From Bacteroidales bacterium UBA3754 (lineage in GTDB: Bacteria > Bacteroidota > Bacteroidia > Bacteroidales > UBA1715), in NCBI GenBank assembly GCA_002371705.1, contig DFGI01000080.1, forward strand, positions 228 through 64,227: a DNA stretch of 64,000 nucleotides. Reading direction: 5' to 3'. How positions within the stretch are numbered: position 1 is the first letter of the stretch; each line of letters starts with the position of its first letter. A model generated the notes under the pieces. The model did not search any database, was not told the origin of the DNA, and was given only the letters and a program-made list of their open reading frames with translations. Positions 9,080 to 17,589 of this stretch are shown one piece after another. A program made the position numbers and the translations under genes.

Positions 9080-10877
9080 TGCCGTGGCAGTGAACATGGA
9101 AAAAGCAGGGCATTTATCCCTTACACTATATTCGTTGAACGGCACGTTTGTGGCACGCTACTCAAACAACATTGACGCAGGGCAGAATGCGTTCCAAATT
9201 GGTGCATCAACAGGTATGTACGTGTTGGTTGCTACGGCGGGTGGCAAATCAGCTTCGTTGAAACTTTCGCTCACGCAAAATTCACAACCTGGCATTTATG
9301 AGATTATTACGAGCAAATCAGATGTTTTCTTAAAGTCTGTTGAAGATGTTATTACTTTTTACGAAGGCGATACATTTGAGTTCATAGGATATTATTATAG
9401 ACAGACCGACAAGAAGACGGCGGTGATAACCAGTGACCAGGCAATAACGTTTTCTTTTACAAAAGCAACTGCACCAACGGTTACAACCATGCAGGCAACC
9501 GACATAACATACGATGCCGCCACCGTTGGCGGGAAAGTGAACAAAGACAACGGAGCACCTGTAACAGAGCGAGGTATATGTTGGAATACGACCAGAAATC
9601 CGACTATTGAAGATAATAAAGAAACGAGTGGAACAGGAACTGGCAGTTTCACAGCAACGCTCTCTTCGCTTTCTGACGGGACAACGTTTTATGCACGTGC
9701 CTATGCCATAAATAACGAGGGAACTTCGTATGGCGATGAAATTACATTTACCACTATGAAAATTATGGCTCCGAGTGTTTCTACCTTACAAGCAACGAAC
9801 GTATTTATTGATGTTGCAACCATTGATGGTAATGTAACAGCCGACAACGGAGCCTCTGTTACCGAACGAGGAATTTGTTGGGCAACCTCATTAAATCCAA
9901 CAATTGCAGACAATAAGGAAGCGAGTGGTACAGGAACAGGCAGTTTTTCTGTTACGCTTTCTTCGCTTTTGGAAGGGACAACCTATTATGTGCGTGCATA
10001 CGCTATAAATAAGGAGGGGACTTCGTATGGTAATGAGATTACGTTTACCACGAAGAAGAAAGTTGCTATTGTAGATGGTGCCATACAGAGTGACTTTTCC
10101 GTTTCGAGGACCAAAAAAGTGTATTTCTCACAAGGAAACTTGCAATATCAGGCGAGTCCTAACAAAAAATGGCGATTTGCTGAAAATCAATGGGATTTTG
10201 TCGGAACACAAAAACCAAAGCTTGGAAAAGCTGGTGGAACAGTTGGAGGTAGTGATAACAAGAAAATAGGCAATGTTTATACTGGTTGGATAGACTTGTT
10301 CGGTTGGGGAACAAGCGGGTTTGGGAGGACAAAACCATATGAGAGTAGCACCACCTCCTCCGATTATGCAAAAACTGCCACGGGAAGCATAGCAGGCACG
10401 AATTACGATTGGGGGGTATATAACAAAATTTCCAACGGCGGAAACCAAGAGGGATTGTGGCGTACGCTCACATACAGCGAATGGGATTATTTGATTTCTG
10501 GTCGTGCACAGGCAAGCGACCTTTGGGGATATGGTAGTGTGAACAACGTGAACGGAATAATATTGTTGCCTGACGGTTGGGAAACTCCATCGTCGGTAAA
10601 ATTCACATCTGGCAAAGAGCTTAAATATTCAACCAATGTGTACACACAGGATGAGTGGATGGTTTTGCAGTCGTATGGTGCGGTGTTTCTTCCTGCTGCG
10701 GGCCGTCGTCGCGGTACGGATGTGGACAGCGTTGGTGAGTCCGGCTACTATTGGTCAAGTACGGCTAATACACAACTGGATGGCCAACCTTACTATCTGG
10801 GAGGAAATAGTGTGACTTCCTCCGGCGTATCTCGTGCCAATGGGTTCTCTGTCCGTTTAGTACAAGATGTTAAATAA
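8829..10877 (+). CDS. Secreted paralogue with two Fn3-like repeats and one lectin-like domain
   Basis: 682 aa from ATG 8829. An in-frame ATG at 8784 exists, but the signal peptide (MRKFYSILGALL..LFAQ) and the match to the upstream paralogue start at 8829. Mature N-terminal module nearly identical to gene 1. Two tandem Fn3-like repeats follow (about 215-310 and 312-410), each with TERGICW, GTGTGSF and YARAYAIN or YVRAYAIN motifs, then one FISUMP/C-type-lectin-like domain (about 420-682) with KVYFSQGNLQYQ, WGTSG, DWGVYNKISNGGNQ, GAVFLPAAGRRRG, GYYWSS and SVRLV. So the pair differs by swapping a lectin-like domain for an extra Fn3 repeat. Likely surface adhesin or ligand binder; ligand unknown. 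Confidence 0.75.
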   Translation: MRKFYSILGALLMGATSLFAQTNYTVTFSANVEMEKVQVKDLSSGKTKMLYSPDNVITLQKVKKQETPIASVDNPMFLQQTASNAVAVNMEKAGHLSLTLYSLNGTFVARYSNNIDAGQNAFQIGASTGMYVLVATAGGKSASLKLSLTQNSQPGIYEIITSKSDVFLKSVEDVITFYEGDTFEFIGYYYRQTDKKTAVITSDQAITFSFTKATAPTVTTMQATDITYDAATVGGKVNKDNGAPVTERGICWNTTRNPTIEDNKETSGTGTGSFTATLSSLSDGTTFYARAYAINNEGTSYGDEITFTTMKIMAPSVSTLQATNVFIDVATIDGNVTADNGASVTERGICWATSLNPTIADNKEASGTGTGSFSVTLSSLLEGTTYYVRAYAINKEGTSYGNEITFTTKKKVAIVDGAIQSDFSVSRTKKVYFSQGNLQYQASPNKKWRFAENQWDFVGTQKPKLGKAGGTVGGSDNKKIGNVYTGWIDLFGWGTSGFGRTKPYESSTTSSDYAKTATGSIAGTNYDWGVYNKISNGGNQEGLWRTLTYSEWDYLISGRAQASDLWGYGSVNNVNGIILLPDGWETPSSVKFTSGKELKYSTNVYTQDEWMVLQSYGAVFLPAAGRRRGTDVDSVGESGYYWSSTANTQLDGQPYYLGGNSVTSSGVSRANGFSVRLVQDVK

Positions 10878-10892
10878 GTAAAAAATAGAGAT

Positions 10893-11657
10893 ATGAGAAA
10901 AAAGATTCGCAATATTTTAATTGTAATTTGTATAATATGCGTAGCAGTTATATTACAAATTATATTTCAGTTCTTTACAATTAGACCTTTGGAATGGGGA
11001 GAAAATAAAATATATCAAATAAATGATTGTCTTATTGGAATTTGCACAAGTATTATAACTGGAATACTTATTTATTTCCTTACTGTTCCATTAGCAGATT
11101 CTTTTTATAAGAAAAAAGCTAAACCCATTTCAAAACCATATATTCAAGATTTATATTATTGTTTACAAAGAAGTCAAGCGTATTTGGTATACAAAAAGAA
11201 CACACAAGGTGATAATTATACGAATTTCACTCAATTGGAAAACTCACAGAAATTTACTATAGAGGAACTAAGAGATGCTGGTTTCCAAACAACTCAAACT
11301 TATACGGAACTTCAATTATGGCATGAAGAACAAGAGTTAGTTTATAGGAATATAGATGCTATTCTTGCGATTCCGTATCGTACGATTATAGATGAAGAAC
11401 TTCATATGAATTTGTGTCAGTTAAGATATTGTTTGTTTTATATTGGTGTTAATGAGAATTTTCAGAATAAAAATGTTTGGACGCAGATTGAAACCATAAA
11501 AAATCACGGTAATTATCAATGGCAGAACTTTCTTAATTTTACACGACCGAATTTTGGGAAAGAGTTAGAAGAGTATTCACAAACAATAAAAGAACTTTTA
11601 GATATTATCCCCAAAGTGTACATGGACATTAATAAGCGTCATTATAAAATTGTATGA
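10893..11657 (+). CDS. Two-TM membrane protein of unknown function
   Basis: 254 aa; not recognised. Two hydrophobic segments (about 7-30 and 44-68), then a soluble, AT-rich-coded C-terminal part (about 75-254), probably cytoplasmic, without a motif I know. It starts 15 nt after the lectin-like gene 2, so the two may be cotranscribed. A strong terminator hairpin 42 nt past its stop ends the unit. Codon use is more AT-rich than flanking genes. Confidence 0.6.
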   Translation: MRKKIRNILIVICIICVAVILQIIFQFFTIRPLEWGENKIYQINDCLIGICTSIITGILIYFLTVPLADSFYKKKAKPISKPYIQDLYYCLQRSQAYLVYKKNTQGDNYTNFTQLENSQKFTIEELRDAGFQTTQTYTELQLWHEEQELVYRNIDAILAIPYRTIIDEELHMNLCQLRYCLFYIGVNENFQNKNVWTQIETIKNHGNYQWQNFLNFTRPNFGKELEEYSQTIKELLDIIPKVYMDINKRHYKIV

Positions 11658-11698
11658 AAATAATTTAGAGCAAATACAATAAAATCTTGACCATTGAA

Positions 11699-11728
11699 AA
11701 GGGATTCCCGCAAGGGAGTCCCTTTTTT
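11699..11728 (+). terminator. Rho-independent terminator, hairpin copy 1
   Basis: 11-bp stem (11699-11709 with 11714-11724, one G-U pair), GCAA tetraloop, T tail to 11728. Almost the same hairpin recurs at 12348-12375 in the same orientation. Confidence 0.88.
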
Positions 11729-11762
11729 CTTGCCTACATACCGGAATCCAAGAGAAATCGTA

Positions 11763-11770
11763 TATCTTTG
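11763..11770 (+). promoter_or_regulatory. -7 box TATCTTTG for ORF6N gene
   Basis: Followed by C as in the full TAnnTTTGC consensus, 27 nt before ATG 11798. Confidence 0.6.
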
Positions 11771-11797
11771 CATTGTAATCAATACATAAAAAGTATA

Positions 11798-12340
11798 ATG
11801 CAAATGATAAAAATTGAAGACGTGCAGGACAAGGTCTTGCAACTTCGCAATGAAAATGTGATTATCGATAGTGATGTGGCTACGCTGTATGGCGTGGAAA
11901 CCAAACGAATCAACGAAGCGGTGAAAAACAATCCAGAAAAGTTTCCGGAAGGGTATGTCTTTAAACTGACTCAACAAGAGAAAACAGAGGTGGTCGAAAA
12001 TTTCGACCACCTTAATCAGTTGAAATTTAGCAAAGTAGAGCCAAGAGCCTTTACAGAACGAGGTTTATATATGCTTGCAACCATACTCAAAGGCGAACAG
12101 GCGGTACAAACGACTTTGCTTATTATCGAGACATTTGTGAAAATTCGGGAGTTGTCGAGAACCATTGCCGCCTTGCCACAAACAGAAGACAAAACCGTTC
12201 AAAAATCACTTATGCAAAAAGGTGGCGAACTTATTTCCGATATTTTGGGCAACGACCTCAATACAACAGAATCGGAAACCGAACTGGAACTAAATTTCGC
12301 AATGCTGAAATTGAAACACAAAGTTGTAAGAAAAAAGTAG
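11798..12340 (+). CDS. ORF6N domain protein
   Basis: 180 aa from ATG 11798 (ATG 11804 equally possible). An in-frame ATG at 11687 would run through the terminator and the promoter box, so it is rejected. Residues about 5-90 match the ORF6N/KilA-N-like DNA-binding domain of phage and Bacteroidota proteins: VIIDSDVATLYGVETKRINEAV, then NPEKFPEGYVFKLT and AFTERGLYMLATIL. The rest is helical and charged. Such proteins are common in accessory islands, often near restriction or anti-phage genes; the exact role is unknown. Self-contained unit with its own promoter and terminator. Confidence 0.85.
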   Translation: MQMIKIEDVQDKVLQLRNENVIIDSDVATLYGVETKRINEAVKNNPEKFPEGYVFKLTQQEKTEVVENFDHLNQLKFSKVEPRAFTERGLYMLATILKGEQAVQTTLLIIETFVKIRELSRTIAALPQTEDKTVQKSLMQKGGELISDILGNDLNTTESETELELNFAMLKLKHKVVRKK

Positions 12341-12347
12341 AACAATT

Positions 12348-12375
12348 AAGGGATTTCCGCAAGGGAGTCCCTTTT
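12348..12375 (+). terminator. Rho-independent terminator, hairpin copy 2
   Basis: 11-bp stem (12348-12358 with 12363-12373, two G-U pairs), GCAA loop, short T tail. Starts 8 nt after the ORF6N stop. The right arm is identical to that of the hairpin at 11699; the left arm differs by one base. Confidence 0.85.
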
Positions 12376-12425
12376 TAGTGCGTGAAAACGGGAAAAGGAA
12401 AAAATTTTATTTTGATATAACATCG

Positions 12426-12433
12426 TATATTTG
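12426..12433 (+). promoter_or_regulatory. -7 box TATATTTG upstream of methyltransferase
   Basis: TAnnTTTGC match; leaves a leader of about 85 nt before ATG 12525. Confidence 0.5.
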
Positions 12434-12524
12434 CTTGATTTTATGAGGAAAGTTTTCGTAGAATTTTCGTTCAAGACACAAGTAATTTTTACAAAAAATA
12501 AAAATGCTCAACGGATAAAAAATT

Positions 12525-13298
12525 ATGGCCTTAACAAACATAGAAAAGCATTACAACAAGCACAACGAAGACCTTCGCTTGTGCCGACGGCATGGCATTG
12601 TGGAGTTCGAAACCACTATGTACCACCTGCGTCGGTTTTTGCAGCAGGGGCAGACAATCCTCGACGTTGGGGCGGGAACGGGACGATACTGCTCAGCACT
12701 GATGGCTGAAGGTTATCGGGTGAAAGCCGTGGAACTCGTCCGCCGCAATATTGAAATGTTTCTCAAACGTGAACCCACGGCCGATGTGATTCAGGGCGAT
12801 GCCAGAAATATGTCGCCTATAGCGACGGATTTTGCCGATGTTACGCTTTTGCTCGGTCCGCTGTACCATCTTATAGGCGACGACGAAAAACTAAAGGCAC
12901 TGAACGAGACAAAACGCGTGACCAAGCCTGGAGGACTGATTTTTGTGGCGTATCTGATGAACGAATACAGCATTCTTTCGTATTGCTTCGACGAGGAAAG
13001 AATCGAGGGGCTTTTGGCGCAAGGAGCTGTGGATAAGGATTTTCACGTGAGAGTTCAGGAGGGGGAATTGTACGACTACGTGCGTCTGGAAGACATAAAC
13101 CGTCTTAACGAGAAAGCAGGTTTGGAACGTGTCACAATCTTTTCGCCTGAAGGAGCCGCCGACTATATGCGTACCCGCATCAATCACATGAGCGACGCGA
13201 CATTTGCCCGTTTCATCGAATACCAAAAATGCGTGTCGGAACGGCAGGAACTTATTGGAGCAGGCAGCCACGTGGTAGATGTGGTGCGTTGTTCATAA
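12525..13298 (+). CDS. SAM-dependent methyltransferase (class I)
   Basis: 257 aa. Class I Rossmann methyltransferase: motif I LDVGAGTGRY at about residue 45, an acidic residue after the second strand (VKAVEL), DARNM, and the post-motif VTKPGGLIFVAY at about 125-136. Resembles Methyltransf_11/25 proteins acting on small molecules. Substrate unknown. Cytoplasmic, apparently a single-gene unit. Confidence 0.8.
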   Translation: MALTNIEKHYNKHNEDLRLCRRHGIVEFETTMYHLRRFLQQGQTILDVGAGTGRYCSALMAEGYRVKAVELVRRNIEMFLKREPTADVIQGDARNMSPIATDFADVTLLLGPLYHLIGDDEKLKALNETKRVTKPGGLIFVAYLMNEYSILSYCFDEERIEGLLAQGAVDKDFHVRVQEGELYDYVRLEDINRLNEKAGLERVTIFSPEGAADYMRTRINHMSDATFARFIEYQKCVSERQELIGAGSHVVDVVRCS

Positions 13299-13348
13299 CT
13301 CGTAAATTATTCCTATTCAATAAATTCTTCCAAATTCATAGGAAAAAG

Positions 13349-13356
13349 TACCTTTG
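13349..13356 (+). promoter_or_regulatory. -7 box TACCTTTG for parE
   Basis: TAnnTTTGC match 23 nt before ATG 13380. Confidence 0.6.
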
Positions 13357-13379
13357 CTACCAAATTCCGAACAGAATAA

Positions 13380-15239
13380 ATGGCAGAAATCGCAGAATAT
13401 ACCGAAGAAAACATCAAGACCCTTGAGGGTGTGGAACATATACGGCTCCGTCCGGGTATGTACATCGGAAAATTAGGCGATGGTTCCCACTCCGACGACG
13501 GAATTTATGTGCTGATAAAGGAAGTAATCGACAACTCCATTGATGAATTCCGTATGGGCGCGGGCAAAGTAATTGATGTGACCGTAAAGGACGGGAAAGT
13601 CCGTGTGCGCGACTATGGGCGCGGTATTCCGCTTGGAAAGCTTTTGGACTGCGTTTCTATTCTCAACACGGGTGCGAAATACGACTCAAAAGTTTTCAAA
13701 AAATCAGTTGGGTTGAACGGTGTGGGTACAAAGGCCGTGAACGCATTATCATGGAAATTTTCCGCCCAATCGTTCCGCAACGGCGAAACGCGCCGCATTG
13801 AATTTAAACAAGGTGTGCTTGCGAGCGACACCAATGTGATACAAGATGAGAGCAAATCACAAAACGGCACTCTTATTGAATTTGAACCCGATTCCAGCAA
13901 AGGTTTGTTCGAAAATTACGCATTCCACGACGATTTCATCGAAACGATGATGCGCAATTATTCGTATCTAAACACTGGACTTACAATCAATTACAACGGA
14001 CAAAAATTTAATTCAAAAAATGGTCTTCTTGATTTGTTGACCGAAACATTTGCAAAAGATCAAATTGAGCCATTATATCCGATTATCCACCTCAAAGGCG
14101 ATGATATTGAAATTGCGCTGACGCACACTGAACAAAACGGAGAAGATTATTTTTCGTTTGTCAACGGTCAGCACACTATTCAAGGAGGAACGCACCAAGC
14201 AGCCTACCGTGAGGCAATTGGACGCACAATAAAGGAATTCTTCAACAAAAACCAGGAACTTGCCGACATCCGCAATGGCGTGGTTGGGGCTATTGCGCTC
14301 AATGTGGAAGAACCTGTGTTCGAAAGCCAAACAAAAGTAAAACTTGGTTCACGCGATATGGCGCCAACTGAAGGCAGCATTTCGGTCAATAAGTTTGTGA
14401 ATGATTTTGTAAAACAGGAACTTGACGATTATCTGCATAAACACCCCGAAATCACCGAGGTGATGGCAAAGAAAATCCAAGATTCAGAAAAAGAACGCAA
14501 GGCAATTGATGTGGTGCGCAACAAAGCAATGACAAAGCGTGCGAGCTTGCACAACCGAAAACTCCGCGATTGCCGCATACACTACAACACGAACCACGAA
14601 CTTCGCGACGAGACCTGTATTTTCATTACCGAAGGTGATTCGGCAAGCGGTTCAATCACAAAATCAAGAAACGCAGCCACACAGGCAGTGTTCAGTCTTC
14701 GAGGAAAACCGCTCAACGCTTATAAGAAAAAGCAAAAGGATATTTACGAAAACGAAGAGCTGAACCTTCTCCAAGCTGCATTGGATATTGAAGGTTCGTT
14801 GGAAAATCTTCGTTACAACAAGGTAATCATCGCAACCGATGCCGATGTTGACGGAATGCACATCCGTATGTTGTTGGTCTCATTCTTCTTAATGTATTGT
14901 CCGAACCTCATCCGCGAAGGACACGTATATATTTTGCAAACGCCACTATTCCGTGTCCGCAACAAGAAAATAACAAAATATTGCTATAGCGACGAGGAAC
15001 GGCTTGCAGCCCTTAAAGCAATTTCCGACCCGGAAATCACTCGATTCAAAGGTTTGGGAGAAATTTCGCCAGATGAATTTTCGGTATTTATTGGGAAAGA
15101 CATACGTTTGGAACCCGTGGTTATCGACCACGACACGCAAATCAACGATATTCTCAGCTTCTATATGGGCGACAACACTCCCGAGCGACAGAATTTCATC
15201 ATCGAAAACTTGCGCATCGACACCGACGAGCTACGATAA
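13380..15239 (+). CDS. parE: DNA topoisomerase IV subunit B
   Basis: 619 aa, typical ParE length. ATPase subunit of the type IIA topoisomerase that unlinks daughter chromosomes. GHKL motifs: [10 protein letters not shown] (N-box), DYGRGIPLG (G1), [14 protein letters not shown] (ATP lid). Transducer domain about 225-400. TOPRIM motifs EGDSASGS and [13 protein letters not shown] (acidic metal-binding triad) in the C-terminal third. The short length, without the GyrB insert, favours ParE over GyrB. The partner parC is not adjacent. The last 9 nt overlap the convergent glycosyltransferase gene. Confidence 0.92.
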   Translation: MAEIAEYTEENIKTLEGVEHIRLRPGMYIGKLGDGSHSDDGIYVLIKEVIDNSIDEFRMGAGKVIDVTVKDGKVRVRDYGRGIPLGKLLDCVSILNTGAKYDSKVFKKSVGLNGVGTKAVNALSWKFSAQSFRNGETRRIEFKQGVLASDTNVIQDESKSQNGTLIEFEPDSSKGLFENYAFHDDFIETMMRNYSYLNTGLTINYNGQKFNSKNGLLDLLTETFAKDQIEPLYPIIHLKGDDIEIALTHTEQNGEDYFSFVNGQHTIQGGTHQAAYREAIGRTIKEFFNKNQELADIRNGVVGAIALNVEEPVFESQTKVKLGSRDMAPTEGSISVNKFVNDFVKQELDDYLHKHPEITEVMAKKIQDSEKERKAIDVVRNKAMTKRASLHNRKLRDCRIHYNTNHELRDETCIFITEGDSASGSITKSRNAATQAVFSLRGKPLNAYKKKQKDIYENEELNLLQAALDIEGSLENLRYNKVIIATDADVDGMHIRMLLVSFFLMYCPNLIREGHVYILQTPLFRVRNKKITKYCYSDEERLAALKAISDPEITRFKGLGEISPDEFSVFIGKDIRLEPVVIDHDTQINDILSFYMGDNTPERQNFIIENLRIDTDELR

Positions 15240-16334
15240 ACGCGCATATACATCTAACACCGTTCGCTCCTCACGTTCCCAACACAATTCCCGAGCCGCC
15301 GCATCGCAATTTGCAGCATATTCACGCCATTTTTCCTGATGTTCCAATATGTTGGCAATCTGCATCGCCAAATTCTGCTCCGTGCGTTCTGCAAGCACCT
15401 CTCCACAGCCATACTGCCGTATAATCCGCGCCATTTCAGGTAAATCGGAAACAAGCACAGGCGTTCGCGCCTGAATGTAGTCGAAGAGTTTGTTTGGCAA
15501 CGCAAAACGATAATTCGCACAACAACCCTCCTCCAACGAAACGCCAATTGCCACCTGCCGAGTATAGTTTTTCACTTCGGAATAGGGAATTTTTCCCGTA
15601 AACTCTACCCTATCACCAAGTCTCCGCTGACATACAAGTTTCTGTAAATCAGCCTTTATGTCGCCATCGCCCACAATAAGCAATTTCGCATCGGGAAGAT
15701 ATTCCATAGTAGAAATAAGCATCTCCAGACCACGTCCAACATTCAACGAACCCTGATACAAAATCATTTTCTCATTTCGTTGATTTTCAACACATTGCTC
15801 TTGTAAAAACGGAAGATTCCGCACTACCCGAACAGGCACGCCGTATGTTTTTGTGTATATGTTTGCAATTGATTCACAAACAGTTATACAATTTTTCAAT
15901 CGGGGAAACAAACAGCGTTCTATCGCCGTCCAAATTCGTTTTACTAAGGGACGATTCGCAAGTTCAGGCACTTCGGTAAAATATTCGTGGCTGTCATAAA
16001 CTATTTGTTTGCGACGAATCCAAGTAGCGCAATACACGCCTAAGAGTGTGTCCAAATCATTGGCAGTGGCTATGTCAAACCGACGGAACAGCAAAAAAAA
16101 GAAATATCGCAGATTCATTTCCGCATAAAACAGCGGTCCTTTCGAAAACACAAAGCGCAGTCGTTTTGTATTATACGGCACATCACGTAGCGGCAGGCTA
16201 TCCGAACGTTTTCGTCCAACCACAAGCACGTTGAAGCCAGCATTCGTCAACGTTGACGCCATTTTATGCAACCGATTGTCGCACACCAAATCGTTGCTGA
16301 CAAACAAGATAACCTTTTTCGTATTGGTTTCCAC
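15231..16334 (-). CDS. Glycosyltransferase family 4
   Basis: 367 aa. GT-B fold: N-terminal [19 protein letters not shown], a conserved [14 protein letters not shown] in the acceptor domain, and in the donor domain [21 protein letters not shown] and [19 protein letters not shown]. Cytoplasmic or membrane-associated transfer of a sugar from a nucleotide donor; donor and acceptor unknown. Convergent with parE, overlapping it by 9 nt, and one nt downstream of the hypothetical gene at 16336, with which it is surely cotranscribed. Confidence 0.87.
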   Translation of the reverse strand: METNTKKVILFVSNDLVCDNRLHKMASTLTNAGFNVLVVGRKRSDSLPLRDVPYNTKRLRFVFSKGPLFYAEMNLRYFFFLLFRRFDIATANDLDTLLGVYCATWIRRKQIVYDSHEYFTEVPELANRPLVKRIWTAIERCLFPRLKNCITVCESIANIYTKTYGVPVRVVRNLPFLQEQCVENQRNEKMILYQGSLNVGRGLEMLISTMEYLPDAKLLIVGDGDIKADLQKLVCQRRLGDRVEFTGKIPYSEVKNYTRQVAIGVSLEEGCCANYRFALPNKLFDYIQARTPVLVSDLPEMARIIRQYGCGEVLAERTEQNLAMQIANILEHQEKWREYAANCDAAARELCWEREERTVLDVYARLS

Positions 16335-16335
16335 G

Positions 16336-16887
16336 TTATTTCAAACTGGAATATTGGTTTTGCCAATCGGGGTCTTGGGAATCCTTAACCAGCCGCCACA
16401 TATCTTCACCATACAGGAATTGATCCATTGCGCTGTAGTTGTAGTTCCGTTTCAAAAAACTCCATTGCGCATCGCTTGGGGCAAAGTCGCGTCCAGCCCA
16501 TCCTTTCTCCTCCGTGCCATCGTAGGGATATTCTGCATAACGGAGTTTCCAAAGGTTTTCGAACGACTGCCACATAATTTCCTTTTCCTCCAACAAATTT
16601 CTCTTTTCAGGATTTGCCTTCGAAACGGCCTGTCCCGAGGCCTGCTGTATGAATTGGTCACGCGAAAGCCACGTGAGTTGCTGCTCGCCCGTCGATTTTA
16701 TTTGAATATAGCCATAACGGATAAATCCCGTGTAGCTCGTCATCAAACTGATGCCAAAATAGCCAGTCACTGTAACCTTCAGCTCGGGATTATCCTCTTT
16801 CCGAACAAAAATGTTGTTGTTCTGCCCCATGCTGCCGTAGGCCATAAGGGCAAACAATACCATTATTATAATCCGTTTACAGAACAT
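16336..16887 (-). CDS. Secreted protein of unknown function
   Basis: 183 aa from ATG 16887 (an ATG at 16920 adds MIFSYFRKKKN; the inner start gives a cleaner signal peptide, MFCKRIIIMVLFALM..MGQ). Mature protein likely periplasmic or outer-membrane associated. Contains LTWLSRDQFIQQASG and a C-terminal region rich in aromatic residues (WKLRYAEYPYDG, RNYNYSAMDQFLYGEDMW). No family recognised. Operon with the downstream GT4 (1-nt gap). Confidence 0.7.
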   Translation of the reverse strand: MFCKRIIIMVLFALMAYGSMGQNNNIFVRKEDNPELKVTVTGYFGISLMTSYTGFIRYGYIQIKSTGEQQLTWLSRDQFIQQASGQAVSKANPEKRNLLEEKEIMWQSFENLWKLRYAEYPYDGTEEKGWAGRDFAPSDAQWSFLKRNYNYSAMDQFLYGEDMWRLVKDSQDPDWQNQYSSLK

Positions 16888-17003
16888 ATTCTTTTTTTTA
16901 CGAAAATAACTAAAAATCAACGAATTCCAAATATCAGGCCAAAAACTTCGTCATTTTTTACAAAAAATTTTCGGAAAACGAACAAAGCATAGCATTTTTT
17001 TAT

Positions 17004-17011
17004 TATATTTG
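17004..17011 (+). promoter_or_regulatory. -7 box TATATTTG for cold-shock gene
   Basis: TAnnTTTG match 30 nt before ATG 17042; gives a short AT-rich leader. Confidence 0.6.
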
Positions 17012-17041
17012 GGATATTATTAACATTAATTTTTTTTCATT

Positions 17042-17239
17042 ATGAAAGGTACAGTAAAATTCTTTAACAAAACCAAAGGTTATGGTTTTATTAAAGAGGC
17101 TGAAACAGACAAAGAATGGTTTGTCCACGTTTCAGGTTTAGTTGACAAAATTGCCGACAACGACAACGTTGAATTCGAAATTGACCCGAACGGCAAAAAA
17201 GGACCTTGTGCTGTTAACGTAAAAAAAGTTACAGAATAA
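17042..17239 (+). CDS. Cold-shock domain protein (CspA family)
   Basis: 65 aa, one cold-shock domain. MKGTVKFFNKTKGYGFI carries RNP1 (KGYGFI), and WFVHVSGL corresponds to RNP2 (VFVH-type). Single-strand nucleic-acid binding protein that melts RNA structure; may be cold-induced or constitutive. Monocistronic, with a promoter box and a strong terminator. Confidence 0.95.
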   Translation: MKGTVKFFNKTKGYGFIKEAETDKEWFVHVSGLVDKIADNDNVEFEIDPNGKKGPCAVNVKKVTE

Positions 17240-17263
17240 TATCTTTTTTCAACAAATGAATTG

Positions 17264-17295
17264 AGAGACTATAGTTTTCTATAGTCTCTTTTTTT
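17264..17295 (+). terminator. Rho-independent terminator after csp
   Basis: 11-bp perfect stem (17264-17274 with 17279-17289), TTTT loop, T run to 17295. Confidence 0.93.
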
Positions 17296-17339
17296 GTCCA
17301 AATTCTTCTTTGTTTCCGACTTAGCTGATTGGCGTCAAG

Positions 17340-17450
17340 AAAATCAACGGAGTGCAGCGTGAAAAAGGCGTTGGTGCCTTCTAACGAGATTCTTTATTAT
17401 ACGATAATGTGGCACTTCAACGCCTTTAGCGGAACGCAGTTGATTTTTAG
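17340..17450. repeat. Imperfect inverted repeat, MITE/REP-like element
   Basis: Left arm 17340-17378 and right arm 17411-17448 are imperfect reverse complements: AAAATCAAC (17340-17348) with GTTGATTTT (17439-17447), AAAGGCGTTG with CAACGCCTTT (17419-17428), GGTGCC with GGCAC. The right arm 17411-17450 recurs at 25123-25162 with 38 of 40 bases identical. No coding content recognised. Confidence 0.75.
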
Positions 17451-17481
17451 CCAAGCAGGTACGTCGGCGGCCTTTCTTTGG

Positions 17482-17589
17482 GTTCCGTTTCCTTTTGGCA
17501 TTTTGCTCACGTTCGGCAAAGAAAATACATTTCCTTTGCTCTCACTTATTCGCAAAATTCTTTCGCCGCCGAAAGAAATGGAACAAAAT
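17482..17589. repeat. Second palindromic repeat, split copy
   Basis: The right end 17558-17589 (32 bp) is identical to 53693-53724 and forms a small hairpin around CCGC. The left GTTCCGTTTC (17482-17491) could pair with the GAAATGGAAC at 17575-17584, but about 65 bp lie between, so this looks like a copy of the 53.7-kb palindrome with extra sequence inside. It runs up to the stop codon of the barrel gene on the minus strand. The bases 17296-17588 hold only these repeats. Confidence 0.7.

Noticed and set aside
6247..10877. Diversity-generating retroelement
   Set aside because: The lectin-like domains resemble typical targets, but no reverse transcriptase, template repeat or accessory gene is present in this window.
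12431..12709. 92-codon frame overlapping the methyltransferase start
   Set aside because: Out-of-frame overlap with the clear methyltransferase; product has no recognisable fold.
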